Of a DNA stretch of 64,000 nucleotides, positions 41,002 through 50,502 are shown piece after piece (position 1 is the stretch's first letter; each line of letters starts with the position of its first letter). This stretch comes from Thiohalocapsa sp963704155. GTDB lineage: Bacteria > Pseudomonadota > Gammaproteobacteria > Chromatiales > Chromatiaceae. A program made the position numbers and the translations under genes. The stretch covers positions 310,001 through 374,000 of the forward strand of contig CAVPHF010000032.1 in the NCBI GenBank assembly GCA_963704155.1, in the 5' to 3' direction. The notes under the pieces were generated by a model that was not told where the DNA came from, ran no database searches, and was given only the letters and a program-made list of their open reading frames with translations.

Positions 41002-42657
41002 TCAGTCGCTATCCATGACTTGGATCAGGGTTCGTAGGTCGGCTGCCGTATCGCGCAATGCATGGGCCGCGCGGCGCGCTGCCTCGCCGCTGCCGAGCTG
41101 CCCGGCAACCTCGTCCACGCGATCCGCCTCGGCGAGCAGTTGATCGCGCACGGCGGCGAGCTGCTGGAGCTTGGCGCCGGCGGCTTCTCGCAGCTGCTGT
41201 GCCGCCTCGACGCGCTCGTCGTCGGTCCGCGCGTGCTCGAGGTCGCGCACGGCGATCGCCTCCTGCATCGAGCTGCGCCACCAGTGGAAGAACTTGGCCT
41301 TGTGGTCCGCCATGGTGTTCAACGCGATGGCCATGGCGTTGATTTCGTCGCGTCCGTCGGGATGGGTCTCGATTCGCTCGCTTGGGTTCTCTCGCGTCAG
41401 TCGGTCCAGCAAGCCGGCCATTGCGCGCACCGGGCGCACGATGCGCAGTGTAATCAACACCGCCAGCAGGGTGCCGAGCAGCGCGGCGAGACCGGAGACA
41501 ATCAAGCTCCAGCGTGCCCGTTCGCCGGAGACGGCCGCGATCTCCGCGCTCATGCGCTCCATCTGCGCGGTCGCCCCGCTCAGATTGGCCTCGACCACCG
41601 GTGTGATGTGCGCTGCCGCCTGGTACATGGCCTCGGTCAGGTTGGCGATGCGTTTGTTCTGATCCACCAAGGCGTGGAAGTCGCGGACATAGCCGTCGAG
41701 CAGAACCTTGAGTTGCGCCTGCTCACCGTCTGCCACCGCGGAGGCGGCGATCTGGTCACGGACATCGGCCGCGATCTCATCGACCATGGCCACGTAGCGA
41801 TCATCGCCGCGCAGCAGGTAGTCCTTCTCGCGCCTGCGCATCTGCAGCACGCGCGCCTCCAGATCGGGCACGTAGTGCGCTTCGAGCAGAGACTCGATGC
41901 GGTGTGCCGCGTCCCGGAACGGCCCCTTGCCGCCATCGATATCACCGCCGTCCAACGCAGTGCGGGCATAGTCATCCAGTGCTCGGCGATAGGTCTCGAT
42001 CTCGGCGCCGAGCGCCTGGCGGGTTTCGTGCCGCAGTTCGGAGGCGGCGAGCGCGGTCTCCATTTCGTTCAGCAGTCGCTGCGCCCGTTGCAGATACTGC
42101 TCTTCTCGGCGCAGGCCCAGGTCCTTCTCGCTGCGTCTCGTCTGCATCAGCAACAGATAGAGCCGATCGGCGTTGTAGTGTCCGGCGCGCGCCTCGAGCT
42201 CGTGCACGGCATTACGGAAGGCGCCCTGCAAACCCGAATCCTCGTCCAGTCCGCGAACGCGCCATGCCTCGACGATGGCCTCGAAACGGACGGTGAACTC
42301 GGCATTCAGCGCGGTGATCTCTTCGGCGGTGCGCTTCGATTCGCTGTCGATGCCGGCCAGTAGTGCGGCCTGATCGCGCAGTGCCGCCGCCTGCTCCAGG
42401 GCTTGCTCGGCAAAGGCGGTGTCGCGGGTCAGCAGGAATCGGTCGGCAGCGCCGCGCATGGCCGTCACTCGGCTCTCGATGGCGAAGGCGTGTGCCTGGC
42501 GCGCACCGTAAACCGAAGTGAATTCCTGTTGGGCCGCGACGATGTCGCGCATGTTGGTGTTGTAGTTCCAGATCACGCCGAGAAAAATAAGGCCGACCAG
42601 GCCGAAGCCGAGGCCGATTTTCTCGCCGATACGAAGCCGGGTTGCGAGCTTGGTCAC
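41002..42657 (-). CDS. HBM-HAMP sensor protein without an output domain
   Basis: A 551-residue membrane receptor: N-terminal helix (IGLGFGLVGLIFLGVIWNY), a periplasmic helical region of about 330 residues with two duplicated helical bundles of the HBM type (the halves share RRSEKDLGLRREEQYL and RRREKDYLLRGDDRYVAMV), a second membrane helix (SLIVSGLAALLGTLLAVLIT) and a HAMP linker (LRIVRPVRAMAGLLDRL). The cytoplasmic remainder is a coiled coil with FFHWWRSSMQEAIAVRDLE and no methyl-accepting hairpin, kinase or cyclase. The RR/KE-rich duplication matches HBM ligand-binding modules. It probably partners another protein. Confidence 0.8.
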   Translation of the reverse strand: MTKLATRLRIGEKIGLGFGLVGLIFLGVIWNYNTNMRDIVAAQQEFTSVYGARQAHAFAIESRVTAMRGAADRFLLTRDTAFAEQALEQAAALRDQAALLAGIDSESKRTAEEITALNAEFTVRFEAIVEAWRVRGLDEDSGLQGAFRNAVHELEARAGHYNADRLYLLLMQTRRSEKDLGLRREEQYLQRAQRLLNEMETALAASELRHETRQALGAEIETYRRALDDYARTALDGGDIDGGKGPFRDAAHRIESLLEAHYVPDLEARVLQMRRREKDYLLRGDDRYVAMVDEIAADVRDQIAASAVADGEQAQLKVLLDGYVRDFHALVDQNKRIANLTEAMYQAAAHITPVVEANLSGATAQMERMSAEIAAVSGERARWSLIVSGLAALLGTLLAVLITLRIVRPVRAMAGLLDRLTRENPSERIETHPDGRDEINAMAIALNTMADHKAKFFHWWRSSMQEAIAVRDLEHARTDDERVEAAQQLREAAGAKLQQLAAVRDQLLAEADRVDEVAGQLGSGEAARRAAHALRDTAADLRTLIQVMDSD

Positions 42658-43269
42658 GGGGCGTTCCTCGTGGCATTAGGTCTGGTACCTGGGCGCGAGC
42701 CGCCGTGACGGAGCCGGCTATCGCTCGGGCGCGTCTGCGGTGCCCACGGCAAGCGTGAACGCTACTCTGATCATAGCTGGCTAACAACGATGAAGTTGCC
42801 GGGCTTGAGGCCGTCCCGTCTGTCGAGCTGTCCCGACGGGCGTTCGATGCTCTCCTGTCAGGCGATTTATTGCGAAATTCTTGCGGTTTGGTTTCAGTAC
42901 TGTTATCAATCCCCCCCGGCGCCCTGGTTTATGCGTATTTTCGTTGCCGAAAGCATGACTTTGTTTCCACGCTCTGGGTGTTAGAGGCAACGGCGTATAC
43001 ACTTAAGCGACGCGTTTTTGGGGCTTGACGGCCGAGGTCTTTGCTTCGATGGTATGGCTTAGATGCCGATCGCGACGAGACGACCGAGTCCGTTGCTCCG
43101 CAATCGCAAATGGGGCCGCTGAGAGCTAGAGTCGCCGGCCATGGAGCGGCCAACAGCGACCGACGCGGGGCGATCAATTTGGCTCCTTCGCCTGGTCGAT
43201 GCGTTCCGGAGGGGCGGGTCGACGGCAATGGCGCCTTACACACATTAAATTTAGAGGGGGAGAGGTCGA
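42658..43269. other. long intergenic region between receptor and phosphate operon
   Basis: About 610 bp between divergent genes. Left part (42800-42860) has an imperfect GC hairpin CCCGTC...GACGGG; the middle (42860-42910) is AT-richer with TTTATTGCGAAATTC; the right part precedes the PhoU-like gene with AGAGGGGGAGAG as its ribosome-binding site. I find no Pho-box direct repeat here and no convincing small gene. Confidence 0.4.
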
Positions 43270-43950
43270 ATGCGATCCGCCAATCCAATCTCCGCGCTGT
43301 TCGCGCGGTCACCATTCAAGCCGATGCAGGAGCATATGGGCATAGTGACCGACTGCGTCGGTCAGGTGCCGGCCCTGTTCGATGCCTTGATCAGCGGCGA
43401 TGCCGCCGCGCTCAAGACAGCGCAGGAAGCGATCTTCGCCAAGGAGAGTGAGGCCGACAAGATCAAGAACGATGTCCGCATCCACCTGCCGAAGAGTCTG
43501 TTCATGCCGGTCGACCGGCGCGATCTGCTCGAGGTCCTGGAGGTTCAGGACTCCATCGCCGATACCGCCCAGGACATCGCCGGACTGCTGATGCAGCGGG
43601 AGATGACGGTGCCGGACGACATGCAGGCGGACCTGCGCGCGCTGGTCCAGCGCTGCGTTGATGCCTGCGGCCAGGCCAATGCCATCATCGGTGAACTCGA
43701 TGAGTTGGTCGAGACCGGTTTTCGCGGACCCGAGGCCACGCGCGTCGAGGCAATGGTCGTATCCTTGAACCAAATCGAGAGCGAGACCGACGATCTTGGC
43801 ATCGCGCTGACGCGTGCGCTGTTCGCGCATGAAGACAAGATGAGCCCGGTGTCGGTGATGTTCTGGTATCGGCTGATCCACTGGATAGGCAATCTGGCCG
43901 ATTATTCCGAGAAGGTGGGTGACCGCCTGCTGTTGCTGATCGCGCGCTAA
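43270..43950 (+). CDS. PhoU-like DUF47 phosphate-transport accessory protein
   Basis: A 226-residue all-helical cytoplasmic protein of the DUF47/TIGR00153 family that accompanies PiT permeases. It begins NPISALFARSPFKPMQEHMG and shows FAKESEADKIKNDVRIHLP and MPVDRRDLLEVLEVQDSIAD, the metal-binding helix patterns of PhoU-type proteins. A GAGGGGGAGAG ribosome-binding site precedes it. The pit gene follows 98 bp downstream, the standard DUF47-pit order; the pair is a low-affinity phosphate uptake system with its regulator. Confidence 0.93.
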   Translation: MRSANPISALFARSPFKPMQEHMGIVTDCVGQVPALFDALISGDAAALKTAQEAIFAKESEADKIKNDVRIHLPKSLFMPVDRRDLLEVLEVQDSIADTAQDIAGLLMQREMTVPDDMQADLRALVQRCVDACGQANAIIGELDELVETGFRGPEATRVEAMVVSLNQIESETDDLGIALTRALFAHEDKMSPVSVMFWYRLIHWIGNLADYSEKVGDRLLLLIAR

Positions 43951-44048
43951 ACCGCCCGATCCATCACCCACATGCGGCGGCTCGATGCGCCCTCGGACGG
44001 CCCGAGGTACGCACGACCGCTGTCGAGAACAATTTCCTCGGAGGAATC

Positions 44049-45315
44049 ATGGATATCATCGCAACTTACGGGACCGTTTTCCTGGTCCTGGCCGTCATCT
44101 TCGGCTTCTACATGACCTGGGGCATCGGCGCCAACGACGTCGCCAACGCCATGGGTACCTCGGTGGGCTCCGGCGCCATCACCGTCAAGCAGGCGATCAT
44201 CATCGCCGCGATCTTCGAGTTCGCCGGCGCCTTCCTTGCGGGCGGCACCGTGACCTCGACCATCCGCAAGGGCATCATCGATCCGACACCGATCGCGGCG
44301 AACCCGGAACTGCTCGTCTACGGCATGCTCGCGGCCTTGCTCGCGGCGGCCATCTGGCTGATGATCGCAACAACACGCGGCTGGCCGGTCTCGACGACGC
44401 ACTCGATCGTCGGCGCCATCGTCGGCTTCGCCATCGCCGGCATCGGCATGGATGCCGTCAAGTGGGACAAGATCGGTCAGATTGCCGCGAGCTGGGTGGT
44501 CTCGCCATTGCTCGGCGGTGTCATTGCGCTGTTGCTGATGCTGAGCATCCGTAAGCTCATCCTGAACGCCGACAACCCGTTCCAAAGTGCAAAGCGCTGG
44601 GGGCCGGTGTACGTCTTCCTGGTCGGCTGGATCGTCAGCCTGGTGACCCTGTTCAAGGGTCTCTAAGCATCTGGATCTGCACCTGACGACGACTCAAAGC
44701 CTCATTAGCGCGACGGTCATTGGTATCGTCATCGCGCTGATCGGCAAGGTAATGATCGACCGGGTCAAGGTGCAACCCGAGGCGGATCGCAACTTCCATT
44801 TCGCCAGTGTCGAGCGGGTGTTCGTGCCGATGATGATCTTCACCGCCTGCGCGATGGCGTTCGCGCACGGCTCCAATGACGTCGCCAACGGTATCGGTCC
44901 GATGGCCGCCGTGGTCTCTATCGTGCAGAGCGGCGGCGAAGTGGCGCAGAAGGCGACCTTGCCGATCTGGATACTGATCGTCGGCGGTGTCGGTATCGTC
45001 ATCGGGCTTGCCACCATGGGTTATCGCGTCATGCAGACCATCGGCACCCGCATCACCGAGCTGACGCCCACCCGCGGCTACTGCGCGACGCTGGCCGCGG
45101 CCTCCACGGTCGTCTTGGCGTCGAAGACCGGCTTGCCGGTCTCGACCACGCATATCGCGGTCGGCGCGGTCATGGGTGTCGGACTGGCCCGCGGTATCGG
45201 CGCGCTGGATCTGCGTGTCATCGGCAATATCGTCATGTCTTGGCTGATCACGCTGCCGGCCGGAGCCATCCTCGCCGCGATCTTCTTCTTCATCTTCAAA
45301 GCGATCTTCGGCTGA
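44049..45315 (+). pseudogene. pit: PiT family inorganic phosphate permease, frameshifted
   Basis: Low-affinity phosphate transporter. The N-terminal half (GIGANDVANAMGTSVGSGAI and GWPVSTTHSIVGAIVGF) and C-terminal half (FAHGSNDVANGIGPMAAVV and GLPVSTTHIAVGAVMGVGLA) carry the duplicated family signatures GANDVAN and STTH. One extra base at about 44664 (GGTCTCTAAG where GGTCTCAAG restores the frame) creates a stop after LFKGL; the second half continues LDLHLTTTQSLISATV. Removing it gives 421 residues, the normal length. The split is probably an indel error or a very recent mutation. Confidence 0.9.
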
Positions 45316-45407
45316 CGCACCACTGGCCGCGGCGGAGCCGCGGCCGGCGGTTGTCGCTCTGGCCATGCCTCTTCGTGCCACGCAGTTTGTCGCATCAGCC
45401 CGAAACC

Positions 45408-46040
45408 ATGACGACGCGCCGAATGGCCGGGCTGCCCGACGTCGAGTTGGAACCGGTGGCCGAGCTGCGGCGTTTTCGCCGCGTCCCGGTGGCGCGGACG
45501 GTCCGCTTCAATCAGATCATCGTCACCGGCCCGCCGGGGTCAGGTAAGTCCACCTTCATCTGCCAGCTCGGCGGCTGGCCGGAGGAGGGTTACCTGGATC
45601 TGTCTCAGCCGCATTGGTGGCGCACCCAGATGCTGGCGGTGCGCCCGCGCGAGGTGCACCTGGGTCTGCCGTTCCTTGGGCAGTCCGCGGCGATGGCGTT
45701 GTTCGAGGATGACTGGCTCGGCAATTGGCAAGCCCTGGAGCTGGACGAGGCGCGCATCCAGTTGCCGCCGCCGAAGCGGAATTTCTTGTCGGTGAACTGG
45801 CGCGACCGCTTCGTATTCGAGTTCCTACTGCCGGCGCCGGAGCGCATCTTCGAGCGCCGGCTTGAGCGCGCGCGCGCCGGAACGCACCCCGTGGACAGGC
45901 GCGTCGAGCTGGAGCAGATCCGCGCGCAGGTGCAGCTATTCGGGCGCGTGGCACTGTATTTTCATGCACAGGGCATGCATGTTTATATTCGCGAGCGAGT
46001 CAAGGGGAGACCGCATCGCATCCCGGGCCCACCGGCCTAG
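45408..46040 (+). CDS. P-loop NTPase / kinase-like protein
   Basis: A 210-residue protein with a Walker A motif TGPPGSGKST (Gly41-Thr49) near the N-terminus, like small-molecule or nucleic-acid kinases. The second half has an Arg-rich segment (RIFERRLERARAGTHPVDRR) that resembles a kinase lid, and FLLPAPERIFERRLE recalls the helix in guanylate- and shikimate-kinase-like proteins. Trp-rich stretches (WPEEGYLDLSQPHWWR) are unusual. No Walker B is obvious. It is 106 bp upstream of the FHA-phosphatase gene in the same direction and 92 bp after pit. I do not recognise a named family. Confidence 0.6.
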   Translation: MTTRRMAGLPDVELEPVAELRRFRRVPVARTVRFNQIIVTGPPGSGKSTFICQLGGWPEEGYLDLSQPHWWRTQMLAVRPREVHLGLPFLGQSAAMALFEDDWLGNWQALELDEARIQLPPPKRNFLSVNWRDRFVFEFLLPAPERIFERRLERARAGTHPVDRRVELEQIRAQVQLFGRVALYFHAQGMHVYIRERVKGRPHRIPGPPA

Positions 46041-46146
46041 ATCGCCGATGACCTGAGCGTGGCTGTTCGCGAGGCTGTGTCAGCCGTCGCGTCGCGGCCA
46101 AGCCAAGTCAACCCGCCAGAAAACCAGTCGCTCCGAGTGCTCGATC

Positions 46147-47622
46147 ATGCCCCAAGCCACGACCGTCAGCCGCAAGAAATTCCTACGTTATTTCCAGGAA
46201 TTGATCCAGGACATGGAGGAGTGCGACGACGTGGAGTTGAGCGGCTCACTGCGTCTTGGCGACAAGAAGGTGCGGGTGCCCGAACCGGCCTTGACGCTGC
46301 AATTGCTGCTTGGCGGCGAGGAGGGCTATCGGCTGCATCTGGACCCCGAGATGGTCATCGATGCCGAGGGCGAGTTTCACCGCAGCGGCGACTATCTGCT
46401 GTTCGACCCCACCAGCTACTTCTCTTCCATCAGCGGCTTTGTCCGGCTGTCGGCCGGCGAGTCGGTGACGCTGGGCCGCGACGATCAGCTGCAACGACTG
46501 CTGCTGGCCTATCCCAACGTTGTCGCCGAAAAGCACCTGCGCCTCAAGCTGACCGACAGCGGCTTGGCGTTGAAGAACAAGTCTACGAAGCGCGGCGCCT
46601 GCGTCACGCCGCTGGTCGAGGACGAGGTGCTGGACCGGATGGTGCGCTGGCGCCGCGCCAATATTGAGCGACTGGCGAAGGTGCTCGCGGCCCCCATCGA
46701 CGAGCTGCCGCGGGATGCCGCGCTCGACCTATTGGAGCGCGTAAACAAGGTCATGGAGCGCGAGGCCTATCGGCTCACGACCCGTGATGGCGGGCCGGGC
46801 GGTGTGCTGCGGCTCCCTGGTCGGCCGATCCCGATCTTCGTCGGTGATCTGCATGCCTGTATCGATAACCTGCTGGTGATACTGACGCAAAGCGCCTTCC
46901 TCGAGTCGCTGCAGGACGGCAGCGCCCTGTTGATCCTGGTTGGCGACGCGGTGCACCCGGACGAGCCGGGCAAAGAAGACCAGATGGATCTGTCGATGCT
47001 GCTGATGGACCTGATCTTTCGGCTCAAGCTCAAGTTTCCCGACCGGGTCTTCTATCTGCGCGGCAATCACGACAGCTTTGCCGAGGACATCGCCAAGGGC
47101 GGCGTACCGCAAGGGCTGGTGTGGGAAAAGGCCCTGCTCGACCAGCGCGGCGTCCGCTACCGCGACGGCATGCAGCGCTTCTATGACCTGCTGCCCTACA
47201 TCGCCGTGTCACCGGACTATGTCTGCTGTCATGCCGGAGCGCCGACCATGAAGGCATCGCGCAGCGACCTCATCAACACAGGGGATCAGCCCAAGCTCCG
47301 GCATCAGCTCACGCACGTGCGTCTCCGCAAGCCCAACTCACCGAGCGGCTATGGCAGCGGCGACATCAAGCGGTTGCGTAAGCAGTTGGGGGTGGAACCG
47401 GATACGCCCTTCGTCGTTGGCCATACCCCGCTGTCGCCGGACAAGACGTTGTGGATGAATGCCGGCGGCATCGAGCACCACCATGTCCTATTCGGCGCCA
47501 ACCAAGAGACCATCGGCGTGATCACCAGGCCTGGCGACCACCTGGTGCCCCTGACTTATCCCGTCGAGCCCTTGCTGCCGGTCTACAACCGGCTTGTCCG
47601 CACGGGAAGGCTGACGGCATGA
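46147..47622 (+). CDS. FHA-like domain fused to PPP-type phosphatase
   Basis: A 491-residue protein. Residues about 75-165 look like an FHA phosphopeptide-binding domain (LGR at 109-111, AEKH with His130, NKSTKRGA with Asn144), with Ala replacing the usual Ser before the His. The C-terminal half is a PPP-type metallophosphatase: GDLHACIDN (233-241), GDAVHPDE (266-273, in place of GDxVDRG), GNHDSF (306-311), VGHTPL with another His. Metal ligands are kept but the Arg of GDxVDRG is lost. It therefore may bind and dephosphorylate a phosphoprotein or other phosphate ester. It follows the P-loop gene. Confidence 0.72.
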   Translation: MPQATTVSRKKFLRYFQELIQDMEECDDVELSGSLRLGDKKVRVPEPALTLQLLLGGEEGYRLHLDPEMVIDAEGEFHRSGDYLLFDPTSYFSSISGFVRLSAGESVTLGRDDQLQRLLLAYPNVVAEKHLRLKLTDSGLALKNKSTKRGACVTPLVEDEVLDRMVRWRRANIERLAKVLAAPIDELPRDAALDLLERVNKVMEREAYRLTTRDGGPGGVLRLPGRPIPIFVGDLHACIDNLLVILTQSAFLESLQDGSALLILVGDAVHPDEPGKEDQMDLSMLLMDLIFRLKLKFPDRVFYLRGNHDSFAEDIAKGGVPQGLVWEKALLDQRGVRYRDGMQRFYDLLPYIAVSPDYVCCHAGAPTMKASRSDLINTGDQPKLRHQLTHVRLRKPNSPSGYGSGDIKRLRKQLGVEPDTPFVVGHTPLSPDKTLWMNAGGIEHHHVLFGANQETIGVITRPGDHLVPLTYPVEPLLPVYNRLVRTGRLTA

Positions 47623-48094
47623 TCTAGCGATGCGCTGATTTATTGGCCGTCCCTACTCACAATCAGCCCAACAATCAGCGTGGAAACGGCCGTTTCTAAA
47701 AAAGGCGCGGTCTTCAACCCACCGAAATTTTAGCTAGTTGCGCGGCTGATGATGGCGGGGCTTCCGGCTCTGGTCTCGCCGCTGGATTTTTCAGCGTTTT
47801 CCCTTGCGGCCGGCCCGGCGCTCTGCTGACGGCATAGACCGGGATTCGTCATCTGCGACCTTGCGAGGACGGTGGCTATGCCCGGGATGCACACCCGTAT
47901 TTTCGGATCCCATCCGATTCTTCGCCACAAGGTCAGGAAATCAGTGTGTCGCTATCTGTAATAATTCTGTAACCTTGATGTCACAATCGTGCCTTCGGCC
48001 CTGTCGTCTCTCTTGGTCTGATGCATCGGCTTGGCGAAGGTCCCCGTCCGGCTAACGAAATGAAATCCTCCAAAGAAGGAGCCAGAACCACGTC
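47623..48094 (+). other. leader region with phosphate-control operator
   Basis: About 470 bp. It contains a 14-bp palindrome GAAACGGCCGTTTC at 47683-47696, the Pho-box array listed below, and the ribosome-binding site AAGAAGGAG ahead of the Usp gene. Nothing else is recognised in it. Confidence 0.6.
47956..47984 (+). promoter_or_regulatory. Pho box (three repeats at 11-bp period)
   Basis: CTGTAAT, AATT, CTGTAAC, CTTG, ATGTCAC: the first two units and the 4-bp AT spacer match the PhoB box (two CTGTCAT-type repeats, 4-bp spacer), and a third weaker unit ATGTCAC lies in the same 11-bp phase. It is about 110 bp before the Usp-Na/Pi gene pair, so PhoB activation under phosphate limitation is predicted. 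Confidence 0.75.
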
Positions 48095-48571
48095 ATGAGC
48101 AATAAGCACGAAGCGGGTCCGATTCTCGTCCCGGTCGACTTCTCGGCATCGTCTGAAGCAGCACTGATGCAGGCCGTCGAATTGGCAAGCAGTCTCGGCC
48201 GGGCGCTGATGGTGCTGCACGTCGTGCACGATCCGAACTCGATGCCGGGTTACTACAGCCGCGCGCTGAAGAAGAAGCAGCTGAGCCGAATCGAGGACGG
48301 TGCAACCGAGATGCTCGATGAGTTCCTTAAACGCGTGGTCGCCGAACATCGCGATCTCAAGAACCTCAAGCAACTCGACTCAATGCTCGTCAAGGGCCTC
48401 CCAAGCTCTCGCATCATGGAGGTGGCGGACAAACTCGACGCCAGCATGATCGTGATGGGCAGCATGGGCCTCTCCGGCTGGAAGCATCTGCTGATCGGCT
48501 CAGTCGCCGAGCAGGTCGTGCGTCTCGCCAAGGTTCCGGTGATCGTCGTCAAAGCCGACCCCAAGAAATAA
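48095..48571 (+). CDS. universal stress protein (UspA family) paired with Na/Pi transporter
   Basis: A 158-residue Usp domain with intact ATP-binding motif: ILVPVDFSASSEAALMQAVE at the start, ALMVLHVVHD, then SMIVMGSMGLSGWKHLLIGSVAEQV, in which Gx2Gx9GS is present, and VPVIVVKAD at the end. It therefore belongs to the ATP-binding Usp class. The next gene, a Na/Pi cotransporter, begins 17 bp after its stop with AGGAG between, so both are on one transcript behind the Pho box. A role in adapting to phosphate starvation is inferred from the operator. Confidence 0.92.
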   Translation: MSNKHEAGPILVPVDFSASSEAALMQAVELASSLGRALMVLHVVHDPNSMPGYYSRALKKKQLSRIEDGATEMLDEFLKRVVAEHRDLKNLKQLDSMLVKGLPSSRIMEVADKLDASMIVMGSMGLSGWKHLLIGSVAEQVVRLAKVPVIVVKADPKK

Positions 48572-48588
48572 ATAGGAGATTCGTTTTG

Positions 48589-50391
48589 ATGTTCAATCAG
48601 CTTTCACGGCGTTTGTCGGCTGACGCTCCCTACTGGCTGCCAGGGCTGATCGGCCTGGTCTTGATGGCGACAGCGGCAGCGGTCTGGGCCGACAACGGCG
48701 CCGTCGCCGATAGCGAGATCGACTGGTTGACCATGGGCATGGGCCTGTTCGGCGGACTCGCCTTGTTCCTGTTCGGCATGGATCAGATGGCCGATGCGCT
48801 GAAGGCGGTCGCCGGCGAGCGCATGAAGGACATCCTGGCAAAGCTAACCACCAATCGCTTCATGGGCGCGATCACTGGCGCCTTCGTCACCGCCATCATC
48901 AACTCCTCGTCGGTCACCACTGTTCTCGTGGTGGGTTTCATCAGTGCCGGTCTGATGTCGCTCGCGCAGTCTGTCGGCGTCATCATGGGCGCAAACATCG
49001 GCTCGACCGTGACCGCCCAGCTGATCGCCTTCAAGGTAACCAAGTTTGCACTGTTGATGATCGGCGTCGGCTTCACCATGTTGTTCGCGTCGAAACGTGA
49101 ACGCATCCGCCATTACGGCGGCATGTTGATGGGCCTGGGCCTGGTGTTCTTTGGCATGGGTGTCATGAGCGACGCGATGTCGCCGCTGCGCAGCTATCAG
49201 CCGTTTCTCGACATCATGCAGACCATGGAGAACCCGCTGATCGGCATCCTGGTGGCGGCTGCCTTCACCGGCTTGATCCAATCATCGGCGGCGACCACCG
49301 GTATCGTCATCGTCATGGCCAGTCAGGGCTTCGTGAATCTGCCCACCGGCATCGCGCTCGCCTTTGGTGCCAACATCGGCACTTGCGTGACGGCCCTGCT
49401 GGCCTCGATCGGAAAGCCGCGCGAGGCGGTGCGTGCGGCCGTCGTACACATTCTGTTCAATATCGCCGGCGTGCTGGTCTGGGTCGGCTTCATCGGTCAG
49501 TTGGCCGACTTCGTAGAATGGCTCTCGCCGGCCTACCCGGAGCTGACAGGCACGGCGCGTGCGGCCGCGGAAACGCCGCGCCAGATCGCAAACGCGCACA
49601 CCCTGTTCAATGTCGCCAACACCCTGTTGTTTATCGGGCTCACCGGTCAGTTTGCGCGCGCCGCCGAATGGCTGGTGCCGGACAGGCCATTGGAAGAGGA
49701 GGCCTTGGTCGTGCGTGCCAAGTATCTGGATGATGAGTTGCTGGCAACGCCGTCGCTGGCGCTCGACCGGGTTCGGCTTGAGACACTGCACATGGGCGAG
49801 CGAGTGCAGGACATGATGGCGCGGATCATGCCGGCCATCCTCAGCGGCAACAAGGAGACCCTGCATGACATCGAGCGCATGGACGATGATGTCGATATGT
49901 TGCACGCGCAGATCATCGCCTATCTCGGCAAGGTCAGCCGGCTGAGCCTGACCGAGAAGCAAACCGCCGAGCTGATGCGGCTGATGGAGGCCGTAAACGA
50001 CTTGGAGAATATCGGCGATGTCATCGAGACCAATCTGATCGTGCTCGGCCACGAGCGCATCGACGAAGGTGTGTCGATCAGCCAGCCGACGCGCGAGGTG
50101 CTGACGAGCTTCCATGTGGCCGTGAACCGCGCCGTTGAGGCCGCGGTGCAGGCCGTGGCGCAGAACAACGAACTCGCCGCGCGCACCGTGACGGGCATGA
50201 AGCAGGAGATCTCGCAGATCGCCGACTCGGCGGCGGCCCACCAGGCACAACGACTGGTGGCCGAGGAGCCGAACCGCATCCCCGCCTACACCATCGAGAT
50301 CGACATCATCGAGAAGCTCAAGCGCATCTACTACTTCGCCAAGCGCATGGCCAAGACCGTCGAGGTCGAGGAGGCGGTGGAAGCTCTCTAA
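48589..50391 (+). CDS. Na+/phosphate cotransporter with PhoU-like C-terminal domain
   Basis: A 600-residue NptA-type transporter. The membrane part has the two duplicated Na/Pi-cotransporter repeats: MGAITGAFVTAIINSSSVTT and FTGLIQSSAATTGIVIVMAS (QSSAAT signatures), with LFLFGMDQMADALKAVAGE. From about residue 390 a helical cytoplasmic PhoU-like region follows (MNDL-type EAVNDLENIGDVIETNLIVL), which in this family senses phosphate state. The N-terminal signal-like helix (GLIGLVLMATAAAVWA) is extra. Start ATG 48589 is preferred over TTG 48586. Sodium coupling is inferred from the family. Confidence 0.92.
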   Translation: MFNQLSRRLSADAPYWLPGLIGLVLMATAAAVWADNGAVADSEIDWLTMGMGLFGGLALFLFGMDQMADALKAVAGERMKDILAKLTTNRFMGAITGAFVTAIINSSSVTTVLVVGFISAGLMSLAQSVGVIMGANIGSTVTAQLIAFKVTKFALLMIGVGFTMLFASKRERIRHYGGMLMGLGLVFFGMGVMSDAMSPLRSYQPFLDIMQTMENPLIGILVAAAFTGLIQSSAATTGIVIVMASQGFVNLPTGIALAFGANIGTCVTALLASIGKPREAVRAAVVHILFNIAGVLVWVGFIGQLADFVEWLSPAYPELTGTARAAAETPRQIANAHTLFNVANTLLFIGLTGQFARAAEWLVPDRPLEEEALVVRAKYLDDELLATPSLALDRVRLETLHMGERVQDMMARIMPAILSGNKETLHDIERMDDDVDMLHAQIIAYLGKVSRLSLTEKQTAELMRLMEAVNDLENIGDVIETNLIVLGHERIDEGVSISQPTREVLTSFHVAVNRAVEAAVQAVAQNNELAARTVTGMKQEISQIADSAAAHQAQRLVAEEPNRIPAYTIEIDIIEKLKRIYYFAKRMAKTVEVEEAVEAL

Positions 50392-50502
50392 GTCCCGAGG
50401 GGTTCGTGCCGCCGGCATGGAGAGGGCATGGCGGACCCGGCGCCATGCTCAGCCGGATGCGGTTACTCGTGCGAGGTGCGAAGCAGCAGCCGGCGGCCAA
50501 CG

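Noticed and set aside
47683..47696. 14-bp palindrome GAAACGGCCGTTTC as a terminator
   Set aside because: It is followed by an A-run, not a T-run, for the plus strand, and for the minus strand the T-run precedes the stem, so it is not a standard terminator.
49282..50418. 378-residue open frame opposite the Na/Pi cotransporter
   Set aside because: Shadow of the PhoU-like half; His-rich composition typical of antisense frames.
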